A stretch of 64,000 nucleotides of DNA, taken from assembly GCA_910588645.1 (NCBI GenBank), contig CAJUOY010000010.1, positions 1 through 64,000 on the forward strand, given 5' to 3'. This DNA is from an uncultured Christensenellaceae bacterium (GTDB lineage: Bacteria > Bacillota > Clostridia > Christensenellales > Borkfalkiaceae). The position numbers and the translations under genes are program-made. This document shows, piece by piece, positions 15,541-24,315 of this stretch (the stretch's first letter is position 1; the number at the start of each line of letters is the position of its first letter). The notes under the pieces were generated by a model, which did not search any database, was not told the origin of the DNA, and saw nothing but the letters and a program-made list of their open reading frames with translations.

Positions 15541-16953
15541 ATGAAAATAAGCAGATCTATAGCCGGCGTTTGTCTTTCGCTTGTTTTACTTTTTACGTTT
15601 ATGCTTTCGGGTTGCGAGATGTTTGAAAACTGGTTTAAAGACGAGGAAGAACCGGTTTATACGGTCATGTATACGGACGGGGCGAAAACGTACACGATAG
15701 AGGTAAAAAGCGGCGACGTTTATTCAATAGAAAAGCCTCTTCCCTCAAAACAGGGATATGATTTTATAGGCCTTTACGATGCGGAAATAGGGGGAACTCA
15801 ATACGTCTCTTCGGACGGGTTGTCGGTTTCCGCATTCGAGGATAACAGAAATATCGTTCTGTATCCGCAGTTTAAAGCTAAAACTTATAATATTATTCTC
15901 GATTACGGCGAGGCGACGGACGCGGGCGTAAACAACGTTCCCGTAAATTACGGCGCGACGATGCCTGCTTTGCCCGGCGGATTGACCGTTCGTGATAAAC
16001 CGCATATGAATTTTACGGGTTGGTATACTCAAAGCGACAGCCAGGGTATTCAGGTAGCCAACAGTAACGGAATTTCGACTTTGACTTTTAATTCTCAGCT
16101 TGCGGATTTATGCGAGGACAACAATTTAAAACTGTATGCGGGAATATCCGCGCAGATCTATAACGTCACGTTTATGTCTTACGACGGTACACAAATTTTA
16201 AAAACCGCGCAGGTAACGCACGGCGGGGATATTGCGGACGTTGCCGCAGGATTAAAAGAAAACGGCGCGACGGTAACGACGTGGTCTACGATATGCAAGT
16301 CGCAGTCCGCTATATTCAAGGACAAAGTCACCCAAGACGTAACGCTCTTTGCGGTAAACTTTTCCAAAACAATGGAGTTTACAAGGATAAATTGCAAGGA
16401 CAATAACGGATACAACCCCGGCGAACAGGCCGCCGAGCAGGACGATACCGAAAGGCATAACGGCTTTTCCGTTGTAAATTTGACTGTAAAGAACTGCGCG
16501 TTCGATTCCGAAGGAAAGTGCTTTAAAGTTAAAAACGATTTCTTGCCCGTTCTGAGTTTGAACGTCGTTGCCGATATAAACAAGCTGCCTATCAGCGGAG
16601 GCGGGGCAAATAGCAAGTCCATAGGTTCGGACTCCTACTCGGGGGCGGTATACGGGACAAATATCGACAAACAGCAAATTAAAAAGGGCGCCTACTACGT
16701 AAAGGCCACATTCGCGGACGGCAGTGAAAAGTACGAAAAGAACGAAGTGAATATTTTTGCCGGCAAAGGTAAAAATTCCGTAATCGATTTGAATTTGCAG
16801 ATCGGCAATACCAAACCGATAGACAAAATCGAAATCGTAGTCGTTTACGAAATAAACACTTCCAAAACGGACGGCTTTTTGGGTGTGGGCAACTGGTCTG
16901 AAAATTCCAACTGGCGTAACTCTGTTACTTTGGAATTCGTAAAACAAAATTAA
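15541..16953 (+). CDS. Lipoprotein with InlB B-type repeats
   Basis: 470-aa surface lipoprotein. The signal peptide ends in lipobox L-S-G-C with lipidated Cys25. Residues about 40-240 contain two to three Listeria-Bacteroides (InlB B) repeats, recognisable by G-Y-D-F-I-G-L-Y and M-N-F-T-G-W-Y-T. The remaining C-terminal half is a unique beta-rich domain. It is the first gene of the Xre-controlled operon. InlB repeats are adhesion or spacer modules in cell-surface proteins; a specific ligand is not predictable. Confidence 0.85.
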   Translation: MKISRSIAGVCLSLVLLFTFMLSGCEMFENWFKDEEEPVYTVMYTDGAKTYTIEVKSGDVYSIEKPLPSKQGYDFIGLYDAEIGGTQYVSSDGLSVSAFEDNRNIVLYPQFKAKTYNIILDYGEATDAGVNNVPVNYGATMPALPGGLTVRDKPHMNFTGWYTQSDSQGIQVANSNGISTLTFNSQLADLCEDNNLKLYAGISAQIYNVTFMSYDGTQILKTAQVTHGGDIADVAAGLKENGATVTTWSTICKSQSAIFKDKVTQDVTLFAVNFSKTMEFTRINCKDNNGYNPGEQAAEQDDTERHNGFSVVNLTVKNCAFDSEGKCFKVKNDFLPVLSLNVVADINKLPISGGGANSKSIGSDSYSGAVYGTNIDKQQIKKGAYYVKATFADGSEKYEKNEVNIFAGKGKNSVIDLNLQIGNTKPIDKIEIVVVYEINTSKTDGFLGVGNWSENSNWRNSVTLEFVKQN

Positions 16954-16971
16954 AAGGAGGTCATATTGAAT

Positions 16972-19900
16972 ATGAAAAAGAAAGTAGTTTTATTTATCTT
17001 ATCTTTGCTCGCCGTGGTTTTATTGGCGGTCGGGCTTACGGCTTGCGACAAGGCGGAAGATTTTCTTTACAGCGCGCCCGAAAACATTGCTTACGACGGG
17101 CAGTACATAACCTGGAGCAAGACGGACGGGGCAAAGCATTACACCGTTGCGATAGACGGCGGAAATGCGACGCGTTCCAATTCCACCTCGTTCACCTATT
17201 CTTCGGATGATACCTTCGAAGTGACGGTAACGGCCGTTTTCGAGCATACCGAAAAATCTTCTTCGGTTACTTTCAAGCCGCTTGACGCGATCGAAAATAT
17301 AACCGTAACCGAAAACGGAGAAATCGACTGGCCCGCCGTCAACGGAGCAAGCGCTTATTCGCTGAGCATAAACGGCGTGCTTAAAACCGTGACGGATACG
17401 CACTACGACGCGCTTCCCGAAGGCGACAACCGCGTTAAGGTCAAGCCTGTAGTTTCCGGGGATAATACCTTTTATTCGTATTTCAGTAAAGAGGTAAGCG
17501 TCTTTATTTACGGCGCGCCCTCCAATATAAAATACGACGGCGTTTCGGTCACCTGGACTGGCAACGCGCCCTCTTACCGAGTGACCGTCAACGGCGTTTC
17601 CAACGAGGTTAAGGGCAATTCGTATACCTACAATTCCCAGCAGGAAGATTTCACGGTAGAAATAAAGGCTCTCGGTAACCATACGGGAACTTACGACAGT
17701 AAAGTCTGCGCGGAAGAATTCCACTATCTTGCCTCCGTCAAGGAGTTGTTTGTAGAGGACGGTGTTTTGACGTGGAACGAGATAGACGGTGCGGAAGGTT
17801 ACAAAATAAAAATTGGCGGCGTTGTTCAGAATGTCAAATTGACTACTACGAGTTACGACAAGATCCCTGCGGGCAGATCGTTGGATATATGCGTAATGCC
17901 TTACAACGAATCGGGTAATTATTTCTCCTCCTGGTCGGCGGAAAAGACCGTGTATATCCTTGATACTCCCGTTGTAAACTGGGATAGCAGTTTGCAGCCT
18001 GACGGTCAGGAAAATTATAACAATCTGATTTGGAACGGCGTAAACGCGGCAAGCGGCTATACGGTAAGACTTGTAAAGGACGGCGGCGCGCCCGAGATTA
18101 CGAATTATACCGACATTCACAGGGCGTTTTCCTATGCGTATGCGTCGGTCGGCGTTTACACGATAGAGGTTAAGGCCAACGCGGCAAGCGGAAGATCGGA
18201 TTATTACGACAGTAAGTATTCCGAACCCGTTACGGTCGAAAGACTTGCCTCGCCCAGAGCGGCCGACAGCGATTTTATCGTAAGCACAAGGGATAATCTT
18301 GCAAGAGGCTTTACTGTAAACTTCGTAAAGGTAAACGGAGCAAGCGGTTATCAGCTCTATAAGGACGGAACATTGCTCGAAGGTAAGTATACGTCAGGCT
18401 CTGCCTTGACGGACAACAACGTTGCGGACGAAAAGAATATCGGCGAGCAGACGTATAAATATTCGGTGCGCAGTATGGGCGGAGTAAAAACGGTAAATAA
18501 CAGAAAATACGTTACGTTGCCCAGCCTTTTGGATAAAGACGCGTTATCTTTCGACATAACGGTGCAGGCTACGCCCCAGGATCTAAATATGAACGGCTTC
18601 ATTCTCTCCTGGAATGCTGTTTCGGGAAACAACAATTACACCGTGGCATATGGCGGAGTTACCGTAACCGCAAATTCGGAAAACTACGACCTTTCCACCT
18701 TGGAGGCGGGCGAGTATTCCGTAACGGTAAGCGCAAGGGGCAACGGCGGCAACGTGCTGGCTTCAAATCCGTCCGCGCCCTTCGCCATAAAGCGTTTAGA
18801 AGCTCCTAAAAATATAAAGATAAGCGCGGACGGCGTGATACACTCCGAAAACGGCCAAGATATTCAAGTTGTTGGGACCGGCGTATTGCAGTGGGACGCG
18901 GTGTCCTACGCAACAAGCTACAATGTTTATCTCAACGGTTCCAAAGATTCGCTTGATCAGAATGCGTACGGCAATATGTATCAGTATATTGAAACAACGG
19001 GAACAACCTTGAGTATGGTTGCCGCAGCAAATTATTCTAATAGCCTCGGAACATTGTACTATATGTCCAGCGAAGCTTCGCCTACGCAGCAGTTCATACG
19101 TTTGGCTGCGCCTACCTTCCCGGATGGTGCGCTTGCAAACAGCGTGGAATTAGTGTGGAATGCGCCGTCGAATATCTCAACTTCGGAATATGTCCCTACC
19201 TATCAGGTTAAGTACGATGGCGAAGGGCATCCCGCTACAACCGGAACAAAATATAATATTGCCGGCTTGGTCAACAGACAGGGCGGATATGCCTTTACCG
19301 TCAAGGCATTCGGCAACGATACCAAATATCTCGACAGTGAGGAGTCTGTCGTAATAAATGCTTATAAGATAGCTACGCCCGAATTAAGAATAGAAAACAA
19401 CAGTTACGTATGGGACAGCGTTCCACTCGCCAATTCCTATTATCTTCAAATCGACGGGACAAAAGTCAGCGATAACTTCGAGGGGCAGTCAAGCTACTCT
19501 TATACGCCGAGGTTTACCGAAGTTAAGGACCATGAGGTAATGCTCAAAGCCGTAGGCGACGGGCGCGGTAACCTTGACAGCGCGTTCTTTGTTTACAAGC
19601 AGAAGACGGCTAAGCTTTCCGCACCGGTTATCAAGTATGGTTATTCGCACGATCAATTTGTCGCCAACGGAAATATTACGGTTACAATCACTACTCCTTC
19701 GGTAAATTGCACAAGCTATCTTTATCAGATAGCGGGACAGACGATAAGTGATCTGACAAGCGAAGAGCTTTCATACAGCAGGGAAATTAAAACTCCCGGC
19801 AAGTACACGGTCGGCGTAAAGGCGTTGGGGGGCAAGATTGACGAAAACGGCGTTTATTACATAGATTCGGAGCTTGCCGGCGGAGACGATGCGGCAATAA

Positions 19901-20181
19901 CGATTTTGGGCTCGCCCACCTCGTTTGAAATGCAGGCGGGAGGACAAATATCCTGGAAGGGCGTTTCCAACGCCAAAATGGGCTATTATTATCAGATATC
20001 GTATGACGGCGGCGAATACGGAGAAATAAAATCTACTCCCGGATCGTCCATCGACCTCGGCAGCGACTATAAAAATCATAAGACTGTAAAAATCAAAGTT
20101 TGGGCCAGAGGATCAAGCGACGGCACCTTAATAGCGGGCGCGGCGAACGAGTGGCTCTGGGAAAATCTTAATTATGTATGA
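16972..20181 (+). CDS. Large lipoprotein with Fn3-like tandem repeats
   Basis: 1069-aa surface protein. The signal peptide has lipobox L-T-A-C with Cys25. The rest is about ten tandem beta-sandwich modules of roughly 85-110 residues, each with a W-(x)n-G-A-x-x-Y/Y-x-V-x-(V/I)-D/N-G core (for example I-T-W-S-K-T-D-G-A-K-H-Y), like fibronectin type III modules of clostridial surface proteins. AAAGGAGG at 16953-16960 is 5 bases before a TTG (16966) and 11 before the ATG (16972); either could start it, adding only two residues. Its stop overlaps the next gene's ATG. Confidence 0.85.
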   Translation: MKKKVVLFILSLLAVVLLAVGLTACDKAEDFLYSAPENIAYDGQYITWSKTDGAKHYTVAIDGGNATRSNSTSFTYSSDDTFEVTVTAVFEHTEKSSSVTFKPLDAIENITVTENGEIDWPAVNGASAYSLSINGVLKTVTDTHYDALPEGDNRVKVKPVVSGDNTFYSYFSKEVSVFIYGAPSNIKYDGVSVTWTGNAPSYRVTVNGVSNEVKGNSYTYNSQQEDFTVEIKALGNHTGTYDSKVCAEEFHYLASVKELFVEDGVLTWNEIDGAEGYKIKIGGVVQNVKLTTTSYDKIPAGRSLDICVMPYNESGNYFSSWSAEKTVYILDTPVVNWDSSLQPDGQENYNNLIWNGVNAASGYTVRLVKDGGAPEITNYTDIHRAFSYAYASVGVYTIEVKANAASGRSDYYDSKYSEPVTVERLASPRAADSDFIVSTRDNLARGFTVNFVKVNGASGYQLYKDGTLLEGKYTSGSALTDNNVADEKNIGEQTYKYSVRSMGGVKTVNNRKYVTLPSLLDKDALSFDITVQATPQDLNMNGFILSWNAVSGNNNYTVAYGGVTVTANSENYDLSTLEAGEYSVTVSARGNGGNVLASNPSAPFAIKRLEAPKNIKISADGVIHSENGQDIQVVGTGVLQWDAVSYATSYNVYLNGSKDSLDQNAYGNMYQYIETTGTTLSMVAAANYSNSLGTLYYMSSEASPTQQFIRLAAPTFPDGALANSVELVWNAPSNISTSEYVPTYQVKYDGEGHPATTGTKYNIAGLVNRQGGYAFTVKAFGNDTKYLDSEESVVINAYKIATPELRIENNSYVWDSVPLANSYYLQIDGTKVSDNFEGQSSYSYTPRFTEVKDHEVMLKAVGDGRGNLDSAFFVYKQKTAKLSAPVIKYGYSHDQFVANGNITVTITTPSVNCTSYLYQIAGQTISDLTSEELSYSREIKTPGKYTVGVKALGGKIDENGVYYIDSELAGGDDAAITILGSPTSFEMQAGGQISWKGVSNAKMGYYYQISYDGGEYGEIKSTPGSSIDLGSDYKNHKTVKIKVWARGSSDGTLIAGAANEWLWENLNYV

Positions 20182-20963
20182 TAGTTAATATTCTTGTTGC
20201 TTTTCTGTTGCAAATAATTTTTACCGTGGGCTTGATAGTCTTATTCGGCTTTCTTATTGCTCAATGCAATAAGCGGTTTTATGCGAATTTCGGTAACTAC
20301 GGCTTAACCGTCTGTTATATAACGGGCGCGTTGGGTACGCCGTTGCACGAATGCGCTCACGCGCTGTTCTGCGTGATATTCGGGCACAAGGTAGTGGAAA
20401 TAAAATTATTTCAGATAAACTCCGACGACGGTGTGCTCGGCTACGTCAGGCATACCTATAACAAAAAAAATATCTATCACAGGGCGGGCAATTTCTTCAT
20501 CGGAGTCGCTCCCATTGTAGTCATATCCGCGGTGCTTTATTTACTTGCGTATCTGCTGTTGCCAAACTTTGTCGCGGAGATTTCCACAAAATTTAAAATA
20601 AGCGCGACGGTGAGCAACCTGGGTAACGTATTCTTAGGCTTATTCGAAGTTTTGCAGTTGTTTTTCAAGTGTGCCGAGACCTGGCAGTGGTGGGTGTTCC
20701 TTGTTTTAGGTATGTTTCTCGCGCTGCATATGACGCTGAGCAAGGCGGATATAAAGGGCGCTATGAGTGGTATTGTGTTCTTTCTTGTCTTAGTATTGAT
20801 TGCGGACGTGATACTCGGACTTATAAGCGGCGACTTGCTCAACACCTTTACGCAGGGAGTATTGAGCGTCGCGGGCTATCTGTTATGTATCCTTGTGCTT
20901 TCGCTCGTCATATCGGTTATAGCGGTTGCGGTATCATATGTGTTCCGTGCGTTAAAAAGGTAA
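20178..20963 (+). CDS. Membrane metalloprotease-like protein (M50-like, HExxH)
   Basis: 261 aa with about six hydrophobic segments. After the first segment comes H57-E-C-A-H61, a HExxH zinc site in a membrane-proximal G-T-P-L-H-E-C-A-H-A-L-F-C context typical of M50-like intramembrane metalloproteases. A later H-M-x-L-S-x-x-D motif near residue 190 could supply the third ligand. The gene overlaps the Fn3 lipoprotein by 4 bases and is co-regulated with both lipoproteins, so it may process or release them or a regulator; that is inference. The usual N-P-D-G motif of site-2 proteases is not present. Confidence 0.8.
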   Translation: MIVNILVAFLLQIIFTVGLIVLFGFLIAQCNKRFYANFGNYGLTVCYITGALGTPLHECAHALFCVIFGHKVVEIKLFQINSDDGVLGYVRHTYNKKNIYHRAGNFFIGVAPIVVISAVLYLLAYLLLPNFVAEISTKFKISATVSNLGNVFLGLFEVLQLFFKCAETWQWWVFLVLGMFLALHMTLSKADIKGAMSGIVFFLVLVLIADVILGLISGDLLNTFTQGVLSVAGYLLCILVLSLVISVIAVAVSYVFRALKR

Positions 20964-20973
20964 TTTAAAAGTT

Positions 20974-21006
20974 AAAAGGAAGTTCTTCAAAGAACTTCCT
21001 TTTTTA
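20974..21006 (+). terminator. Intrinsic terminator of the lipoprotein operon
   Basis: Perfect inverted repeat AAGGAAGTTCTT/AAGAACTTCCTT (20976-20987 with 20990-21001) ending in a T run. Confidence 0.85.
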
Positions 21007-21045
21007 ATATGTTTTTAATTTTTTGCGCCGCCTTAGCCTCTTGTT

Positions 21046-21258
21046 TCATAAGTTCAGAATATCGTCCGCCGAGCAATCCAAAAAGGCGCACAGCTTTGAA
21101 AGAGTCGCCAATGTCGGTTGCGCCCGTCCCGAACAGTATTGCGAAACGGTAGGATTGGAGACACCTATTGCGCGGGCAATTTCACTCTTTGTTTTGCCCG
21201 AGGTCTCTATTTCCCGCCGTATGTTTTCCGATATAATTTTTTCGAGAGGTTTTTCCAT
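21046..21258 (-). CDS. Small Xre-family regulator
   Basis: 70-aa protein that is little more than a Cro/C1 helix-turn-helix (residues 10-65; S-E-I-A-R-A-I-G-V-S-N-P-T-V-S-Q-Y-C-S-G-R). It is divergent from the membrane protein gene at 21326. Three half-sites of a TTGCCTAAA repeat lie in the shared promoter region, so autoregulation and control of the neighbour are likely. Confidence 0.88.
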   Translation of the reverse strand: MEKPLEKIISENIRREIETSGKTKSEIARAIGVSNPTVSQYCSGRAQPTLATLSKLCAFLDCSADDILNL

Positions 21259-21277
21259 ATATCTATATTATTAGTTA

Positions 21278-21321
21278 TTGCCTAAATTTTACTTGACTTT
21301 TAGGCAATGCCTAAATATAAT
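21278..21321. promoter_or_regulatory. Promoter with TTGCCTAAA operators
   Basis: Plus-strand promoter: TTGACT (21293-21298), 17 bases, TATAAT (21316-21321). The spacer is exactly the palindrome TTTAGGC-AAT-GCCTAAA (21299-21315). A further half-site TTGCCTAAA in the forward orientation is at 21278-21286. The placement between -35 and -10 predicts repression by the adjacent Xre protein. Confidence 0.75.
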
Positions 21322-21325
21322 CTAA

Positions 21326-22357
21326 TTGACTGTAACAGGTTTTCGGGGAAATGCTATAGATAAAAAAATCTCGGACGATTTAAGGAAAATTTTTACGTTG
21401 CGGGCGGGCCTTTTTGCGCTTGCGGCGGCGTTTGAAGATATTGACGTTGCAAGGCGTGAATACGATAAAGAGATAGAGAAAAAATATTGCGAGAACCGTC
21501 CGCATTTCTGTTATTTGGGACAAGCTTCCGATGAAATTATTATGAGCGGAGCGGCGAAGCGTTCGGCGGAAAACAACGTCAACCGAATGAACGAGCGCAT
21601 TTCAAAGTTGAAAAACAGATTATTCAAAGTTTTGGCCTTTGCAGTCACAATGGCTCTTGCAATCGTCTGCGCTATAACTGTGTTGGGTTTTTCCGTAAAC
21701 GAAGTTGTCGTATCAAACCACGCCCAATGGCATGTATATGTCGTGGTGATATTATCTGCGGTTGCAATTCCCGCATTGATTTTTGCCGTCGCGGCGGCAT
21801 CAAAATATATTTGCGCAGTGCGGCGGGAAATTTCGGAGTATACGGAAATATTGTCGGAGAACAAAAGCTTTTTAAATGACTTGCCCGATTTGCGGAAACA
21901 TATTGAAGCAGTGAGAAAACGCGAGGAGCTTAAAATATCCCAAAGGACGGACGACTGTGAAACGTTCTTTAAAGCGTTGTCAAAAAAGTATGCGCCCCTG
22001 CTTGATATGCAGTACTGGCGATACTGTGATCTCATTATTTACCGTTTTATAAAGGGGCTTTCAACTAGCCTTGAAGAAATCGTCGATCTGATTGCAAAAT
22101 GCGGTGCACAGGCTTGCGAAGGCGAGGCTGCGGACGCATATTCGGAACTGGAAAAACTTGGAAACAGCGGCGAAATCTGCGCGGTAAAATTAAGCGAGGA
22201 TTATCTTCCGACCGGGGACTATACGGCGACTTATGAACAAAGCTTCGGTAAGTCGGCGTTGGAGGAGGCGTTTCACGGAATGTTCGGCCAAAGCGCCGTA
22301 TCTTTGAGCGACAGGGTGTTTGCCGAAATTGAAAAAACTAAAAAGCCTACGGTATAA
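21326..22357 (+). CDS. Membrane protein with coiled-coil flanks, unknown function
   Basis: About 320-343 aa, unrecognised. A helical, charged N-terminal part (to about residue 90) leads to two adjacent membrane segments (about 97-122 and 130-155), then a long charged helical region and a C-terminal domain. The start is uncertain: the longest frame begins with a TTG at 21326, slightly upstream of where the promoter's transcript should start. A TTG at 21398 after AAGGA (21382-21386) is an alternative, and no early ATG exists. It is under an Xre operator promoter and followed by its own terminator, so it forms a two-gene repressor/effector unit with the small Xre gene. Confidence 0.75.
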   Translation: MTVTGFRGNAIDKKISDDLRKIFTLRAGLFALAAAFEDIDVARREYDKEIEKKYCENRPHFCYLGQASDEIIMSGAAKRSAENNVNRMNERISKLKNRLFKVLAFAVTMALAIVCAITVLGFSVNEVVVSNHAQWHVYVVVILSAVAIPALIFAVAAASKYICAVRREISEYTEILSENKSFLNDLPDLRKHIEAVRKREELKISQRTDDCETFFKALSKKYAPLLDMQYWRYCDLIIYRFIKGLSTSLEEIVDLIAKCGAQACEGEAADAYSELEKLGNSGEICAVKLSEDYLPTGDYTATYEQSFGKSALEEAFHGMFGQSAVSLSDRVFAEIEKTKKPTV

Positions 22358-22374
22358 TCCGTCGGCTTTTTTTG
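22341..22374 (+). terminator. Intrinsic terminator overlapping the end of the membrane protein gene
   Basis: Stem AAAGCCTACGG/CCGTCGGCTTT with one mismatch, loop TATAAT, then a T run. Confidence 0.75.
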
Positions 22375-22382
22375 ATATTATC

Positions 22383-22411
22383 TTGAAATTTTGGGAGCGC
22401 TGCTGTATAAT
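22383..22411 (+). promoter_or_regulatory. Promoter of the Zn-ribbon gene
   Basis: TTGAAA (22383-22388), 17 bases, TATAAT (22406-22411). AAGGAG precedes the ATG at 22438. Confidence 0.65.
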
Positions 22412-22437
22412 AGAAATATACGGTAAGGAGAAAATTT

Positions 22438-22692
22438 ATGCTTACGGACAGGACGGCAAAAATAATCAAAAGAGAAAAGATCTACCCTGAAGGGAAACAA
22501 GTGTCAGGAGTGTCGCGTGTTCCCACAGTTCGCACGGAATACGAATGTCCTTGCGGCAAAGGTAAAATCGTGTCCGAACAAATTTCGGGATTCGGGGAGT
22601 ACGACGCGTATATGGAGTGCGAAGAGTGCAATGAAAAATATTATGTTCTCACCGGTTGCGGCAATCTTTGGGAACTGAAAAACAGAGGCTGA
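22438..22692 (+). CDS. Small Zn-ribbon-like protein
   Basis: 84 aa. The second half has C-P-C-G-K-G and E-C-E-E-C-N-E-K, a C-x-C...C-x-x-C arrangement consistent with a zinc ribbon. The N-terminal third is basic (R-T-A-K-I-I-K-R-E-K). Family not recognised; nucleic-acid binding or a structural role are both possible. It is followed by a 48-aa gene two bases downstream. Confidence 0.75.
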   Translation: MLTDRTAKIIKREKIYPEGKQVSGVSRVPTVRTEYECPCGKGKIVSEQISGFGEYDAYMECEECNEKYYVLTGCGNLWELKNRG

Positions 22693-22694
22693 AT

Positions 22695-22841
22695 ATGACT
22701 ATTCATCACGACAAAATGGTATATGGCAAGCTCGTAAAGACCTCGCGCGAACTTACGGACGAAGAGGTTTTAAATATGCTTGCTGAACTCGACGAAATTG
22801 AAGAGGAAGAGAAGAAAACGGACGATACCGACAATAAATAA
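22695..22841 (+). CDS. Small acidic protein, 48 aa
   Basis: Begins with an ATG two bases after the preceding stop. A basic N-terminus (residues 1-18) is followed by a very acidic helix (E-L-D-E-I-E-E-E-E-K-K). No family recognised. Tight coupling to the Zn-ribbon gene and a terminator right after it support a real gene. Confidence 0.6.
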   Translation: MTIHHDKMVYGKLVKTSRELTDEEVLNMLAELDEIEEEEKKTDDTDNK

Positions 22842-22850
22842 TCCAATTAA

Positions 22851-22890
22851 AATACTGCGCGGCTAAACTTAGTCGCGCAGTATTATCTTT
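22851..22890. terminator. Bidirectional terminator
   Basis: 11-bp perfect stem (22851-22861 with 22874-22884), A-rich on the left and T-rich on the right, between convergent genes. Confidence 0.8.
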
Positions 22891-22896
22891 TAAAAC

Positions 22897-23325
22897 TTAT
22901 ATAAATTTTTTCAGATATCCGAGGTCGAGTTTCCATTCGCTTACCCCGTTTCTTCTGCGGTGTGCTTCGTTTGCTTCGCCCAAGGCTTTACGGTATTCCG
23001 CATAGCCGCATTCGTTTACTTTCATAAAATGCTCCTCGGCTTCGCGCTCGTTGCCTTTGATCTGAGTGCGGCCGATGTGTATCACTTCGTGACAGCGTCG
23101 GCATACGGCGATAACGTCTGAAAGTTTCTGTATTGCGTTCTTCTCGTCGTACTCCCAACGTTCGTGCGCTTCTAAGCGAGAGCATTTTTCTTTGCATATC
23201 ATACATCTGCCGTTCGCGCGGGAATATGCTTCCTTTCTTACTATATCCCATTGAGCGGGCGAAAGTATACTTCTTAAATTGGAGTACCAGCAGCTGTCGG
23301 GGACAAGCTCAAAGTAAAGTTTCAT
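22897..23325 (-). CDS. HNH endonuclease domain protein
   Basis: 142 aa. A zinc finger-like HNH core is visible: C41-x-x-C44, H54 in L-E-A-H-E-R-W, then C75-x-x-C78-H79 and H83. This is the arrangement of the HNH family found in phage and host nucleases. The flanking regions are short. It stands alone and I see no restriction or toxin partner. Nuclease activity and target are inferred from the fold only. Confidence 0.8.
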   Translation of the reverse strand: MKLYFELVPDSCWYSNLRSILSPAQWDIVRKEAYSRANGRCMICKEKCSRLEAHERWEYDEKNAIQKLSDVIAVCRRCHEVIHIGRTQIKGNEREAEEHFMKVNECGYAEYRKALGEANEAHRRRNGVSEWKLDLGYLKKFI

Positions 23326-23380
23326 AAATTAAGTATAAAACAAAGCAAATATATTTTCAAGTATTTTTAGTCAAAAGGGC

Positions 23381-23410
23381 TTGACTGTCGGGGCGTTGCG
23401 GAGATAGAAT
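23381..23410 (+). promoter_or_regulatory. Promoter of the ATP-grasp gene
   Basis: TTGACT (23381-23386), 18 bases, TAGAAT (23405-23410). Confidence 0.5.
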
Positions 23411-23442
23411 ATATCTATGATAAACGGAAAGCGGGTTGCCGG

Positions 23443-24315
23443 ATGAAAAAGGCGCTTATACTTATAAACGCATATTCCGTTCTGCCCTCCTATCTCAATC
23501 AGGCGAACAGGCTTGCGCAAGAGTTTAAAAAGCTTGGCGTCGAGGCGGAAATAAGGCGGAACGATCTCGGACTGTATATAAAAGACGGCTCAATCGCGGG
23601 ATATACGGGGGGGTACGACTTTTGCGTGTTCCTCGATAAGGATAAATATACCGCCGCAATGCTCGAAGCTGCGGGGCTCAGGCTCTTTAACCGCCGTTCG
23701 GCTGTGGAGATCTGCGACGATAAAATGTTGACGCACCTTGCTCTTGCAGGCAAGGGGATACCTATGCCGGACACCGTTGCGGGCGCGCTGTGCTATACTC
23801 AGGACGCTGCCCTTTCGGACGAAACGGTACGAAAGTTAGAAAACAGCCTGGGATATCCTATGATTATCAAGCAAAGTTACGGTTCGCTCGGCAAAGGGAT
23901 ATACAGGGTGGAAAACCGTAAAGAGCTTAAAAACGTCTACGACGGGATTAAGCTTGCCCCGCATCTATTTCAAAGGAGTATAGAGGAAAGTTACGGCCGC
24001 GACGTTCGCGTGATAGTCGTGGGCAGAAAGTGCGTTGCCGCTATGGAGAGACGGTCGGACGGGGATTTCAGATCCAACCTCGAACTCGGCGGAAAGGGCT
24101 TTCCGTACAAAACGGACATTAAACTCAATGATATATGCCGCCGAACGGCGGAAATTCTAAATCTGGACTACTGCGGAATAGACCTGCTCGTAGGCCGCGA
24201 AGGGTATCTCGTCTGTGAGGTTAACTCCAACGCGTTTTTCGGCGGGATAGAAAAAGTTACCGGCATAGACGTTGCAAAAATTTATGCCGAATATATTTAC
24301 GGAGAAATTTATTAA
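23443..24315 (+). CDS. RimK-family ATP-grasp ligase
   Basis: 290-aa ATP-dependent carboxylate-amine ligase of the RimK type. It has a pre-ATP-grasp domain (1-95), then the ATP-grasp fold: D-D-K-M near 100, Y-P-M-I-I-K-Q-S-Y-G-S-L-G-K-G (ATP lysine and flexible loop) near 145-160, Q-R-S-I-E-E at 182-187 and the metal-binding V-N-S-N-A-F near 265. RimK relatives add amino acids to ribosomal protein S6, cofactors or peptides, and the actual substrate is unknown here. It is followed without a gap by a small membrane protein gene. Confidence 0.88.
   Translation: MKKALILINAYSVLPSYLNQANRLAQEFKKLGVEAEIRRNDLGLYIKDGSIAGYTGGYDFCVFLDKDKYTAAMLEAAGLRLFNRRSAVEICDDKMLTHLALAGKGIPMPDTVAGALCYTQDAALSDETVRKLENSLGYPMIIKQSYGSLGKGIYRVENRKELKNVYDGIKLAPHLFQRSIEESYGRDVRVIVVGRKCVAAMERRSDGDFRSNLELGGKGFPYKTDIKLNDICRRTAEILNLDYCGIDLLVGREGYLVCEVNSNAFFGGIEKVTGIDVAKIYAEYIYGEIY

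Noticed and set aside
17020..18120. 366-codon open frame on the minus strand
   Set aside because: Antisense shadow of the Fn3-type lipoprotein; no start signals.
22897..23325. HNH gene as part of a restriction or mobile element
   Set aside because: No methyltransferase, recombinase, terminal repeat or direct duplication is visible around it.
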